Assembly: GCA_007695285.1 (NCBI GenBank)
Contig: REEC01000125.1
Span: 1 to 64,000 of the forward strand
From: Spirochaetaceae bacterium
Lineage (GTDB): Bacteria > Spirochaetota > Spirochaetia > DSM-27196 > PXBQ01
Length of the DNA: 64,000 nt
Reading direction: 5' to 3'
Part shown: piece by piece, positions 63,538 to 64,000 of the stretch
Position numbering within the stretch: position 1 is the stretch's first letter
How the letters are laid out: every line of letters begins with the position of its first letter
Program-made: the position numbers and the translations under genes
Notes under the pieces: model-generated
Database searches by the model: none
What the model saw: the letters and a program-made list of their open reading frames with translations, nothing else
What the model was told of the DNA's origin: nothing

Positions 63538-64000
63538 CGTTTTGCACATCCTGAATTAGCGCACCGGCGGTACCGTCGACAAAACGCATCGTGACGTTTT
63601 CATCTTTCCTGAGCTCACGGCTTCTGTTCACAACCAAACCTTTATCGTTGTACACCACCGCGTATCCCCGCTTCAAGATCTCGTACGGCGAGCACGCCTC
63701 GAGTCTCGCTCCCGCGAGACTCACGCGGTGACGCGCCGTCGTGACGACCCGGCGCATTCCGTCGGTGATGCCCTCGGTTGCGTCATCGAGACGCTGTAGA
63801 TACGGCTGCACGATCGCGCGGTACGTACGCTCGAGATTCTGTGGTGTGAACTGTGCTTGGATCATGCGGGCGCGTCCCAGAATACCCGCAAACGAGTGGA
63901 TGACCGATCGTCCGACGTCGTGAATACGCCGTTTGATCTCGTCCCGGTTCGCTGTCACAATCTCAGCGGCGGCCGACGGTGTCGCGGCCCTGAGGTCTGC
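63524..64000 (-). CDS. xseA: Exodeoxyribonuclease VII large subunit, 3' part
   Basis: The C-terminal 158 residues of XseA; the frame runs off the right edge. The visible start, ADLRAATPSAAAEIV, is the conserved block at the centre of the protein. A long coiled coil follows (RDEIKRRIHDVGR ... RTYRAIVQPYLQRLDD), then the C-terminal YEILKRGYAVVYNDKGLVVN segment. The catalytic and OB-fold parts lie outside the window. It is the first gene of the xseA-xseB pair. Confidence 0.93.
   Translation of the reverse strand, partial: ADLRAATPSAAAEIVTANRDEIKRRIHDVGRSVIHSFAGILGRARMIQAQFTPQNLERTYRAIVQPYLQRLDDATEGITDGMRRVVTTARHRVSLAGARLEACSPYEILKRGYAVVYNDKGLVVNRSRELRKDENVTMRFVDGTAGALIQDVQNDEKL

Overview
This is a 64-kb, GC-rich bacterial chromosome segment that looks like a free-living spirochaete (Spirochaetota, broadly Spirochaetales). 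The evidence is family content rather than a marker gene: a UPF0164/FadL-like outer-membrane protein, a huge Asp-box/FN3/HAMP/SpoIIE phosphatase beside a 1,006-aa coiled-coil secreted protein, a GAF-type PtsP, two EF-G paralogues of different type, a PEGA lipoprotein and many PilZ/GGDEF/TPR-type proteins. There is no rRNA, CRISPR array, prophage or complete insertion sequence. It reads as core chromosome with a few accessory patches (sugar enzymes, a decayed toxin-antitoxin locus).

Layout. 1-200: tRNA-Pro (cut by the edge) and tRNA-Asp, minus strand, with a hairpin between them. 0.3-4.9 kb: LysM/degenerate M23 protein, group-2 sigma factor, TPR-GAF-GGDEF protein and a convergent MTH1-like Nudix hydrolase. 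5.0-7.5 kb: membrane pyrophosphatase, a small protein, tRNA-Asn. 7.8-9.9 kb: minus-strand secreted protein, pseudo-receiver/PilZ protein and a small unknown. 10-16.4 kb: mfd, ptsP, trmB. 16.4-20.7 kb: an EF-G-like protein with altered GTPase motifs and a canonical EF-G, each with its own promoter. 20.8-28.3 kb: tRNA-Val, THUMP methyltransferase, M18 aminopeptidase, sulfur genes (cysM / osmC-metZ, divergent), gpmI and a flavodoxin-fold protein. 28.3-34.8 kb: GH95-like glycosidase, antitoxin with a truncated toxin, MFS transporter, a 34-aa basic protein, secreted lipase and a GH2/GH5-like glycosidase. 34.9-43.5 kb: lone hisF, a VOC/AKR/AKR operon, fhs, a TIM-barrel isomerase, alpha/beta hydrolase and ychF. 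43.5-50 kb: YtcJ-like amidohydrolase, a large protein with an embedded HPr domain, a membrane protein, an XRE regulator, a TIR-like/ankyrin protein and another membrane protein. 50-63.3 kb: envelope/signalling block. 63.3-64 kb: xseB and xseA (cut by the edge).

How it works together. Several genes form 4-nt-overlap operons (mfd-ptsP, methyltransferase-apeB, osmC-metZ, gpmI-flavodoxin, fhs-isomerase, coiled-coil-phosphatase-secreted protein-zinc ribbon). Cyclic-di-GMP production (GGDEF) and sensing (PilZ) both occur, as do a nitrogen-type EI (PtsP) and an unusual HPr-domain protein that could be its acceptor.

The most interesting signals are: (1) at least six unrelated genes have a sigma70 promoter whose -10 box ends only 6-8 nt before the ATG with no Shine-Dalgarno, implying leaderless mRNAs; (2) convergent gene pairs packed tail to tail, four with overlapping coding ends; (3) a 508-aa protein with an intact HPr phospho-His motif behind a promoter carrying an 8-bp inverted repeat; (4) a TIR-like/ankyrin fusion lacking the catalytic Glu; (5) a toxin gene destroyed after about ten codons next to an intact antitoxin in an inverted-repeat-rich stretch; (6) an EF-G paralogue lacking the catalytic His and with NKxE for NKxD. 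Promoters, operators and stem-loops were read by eye and are predictions.
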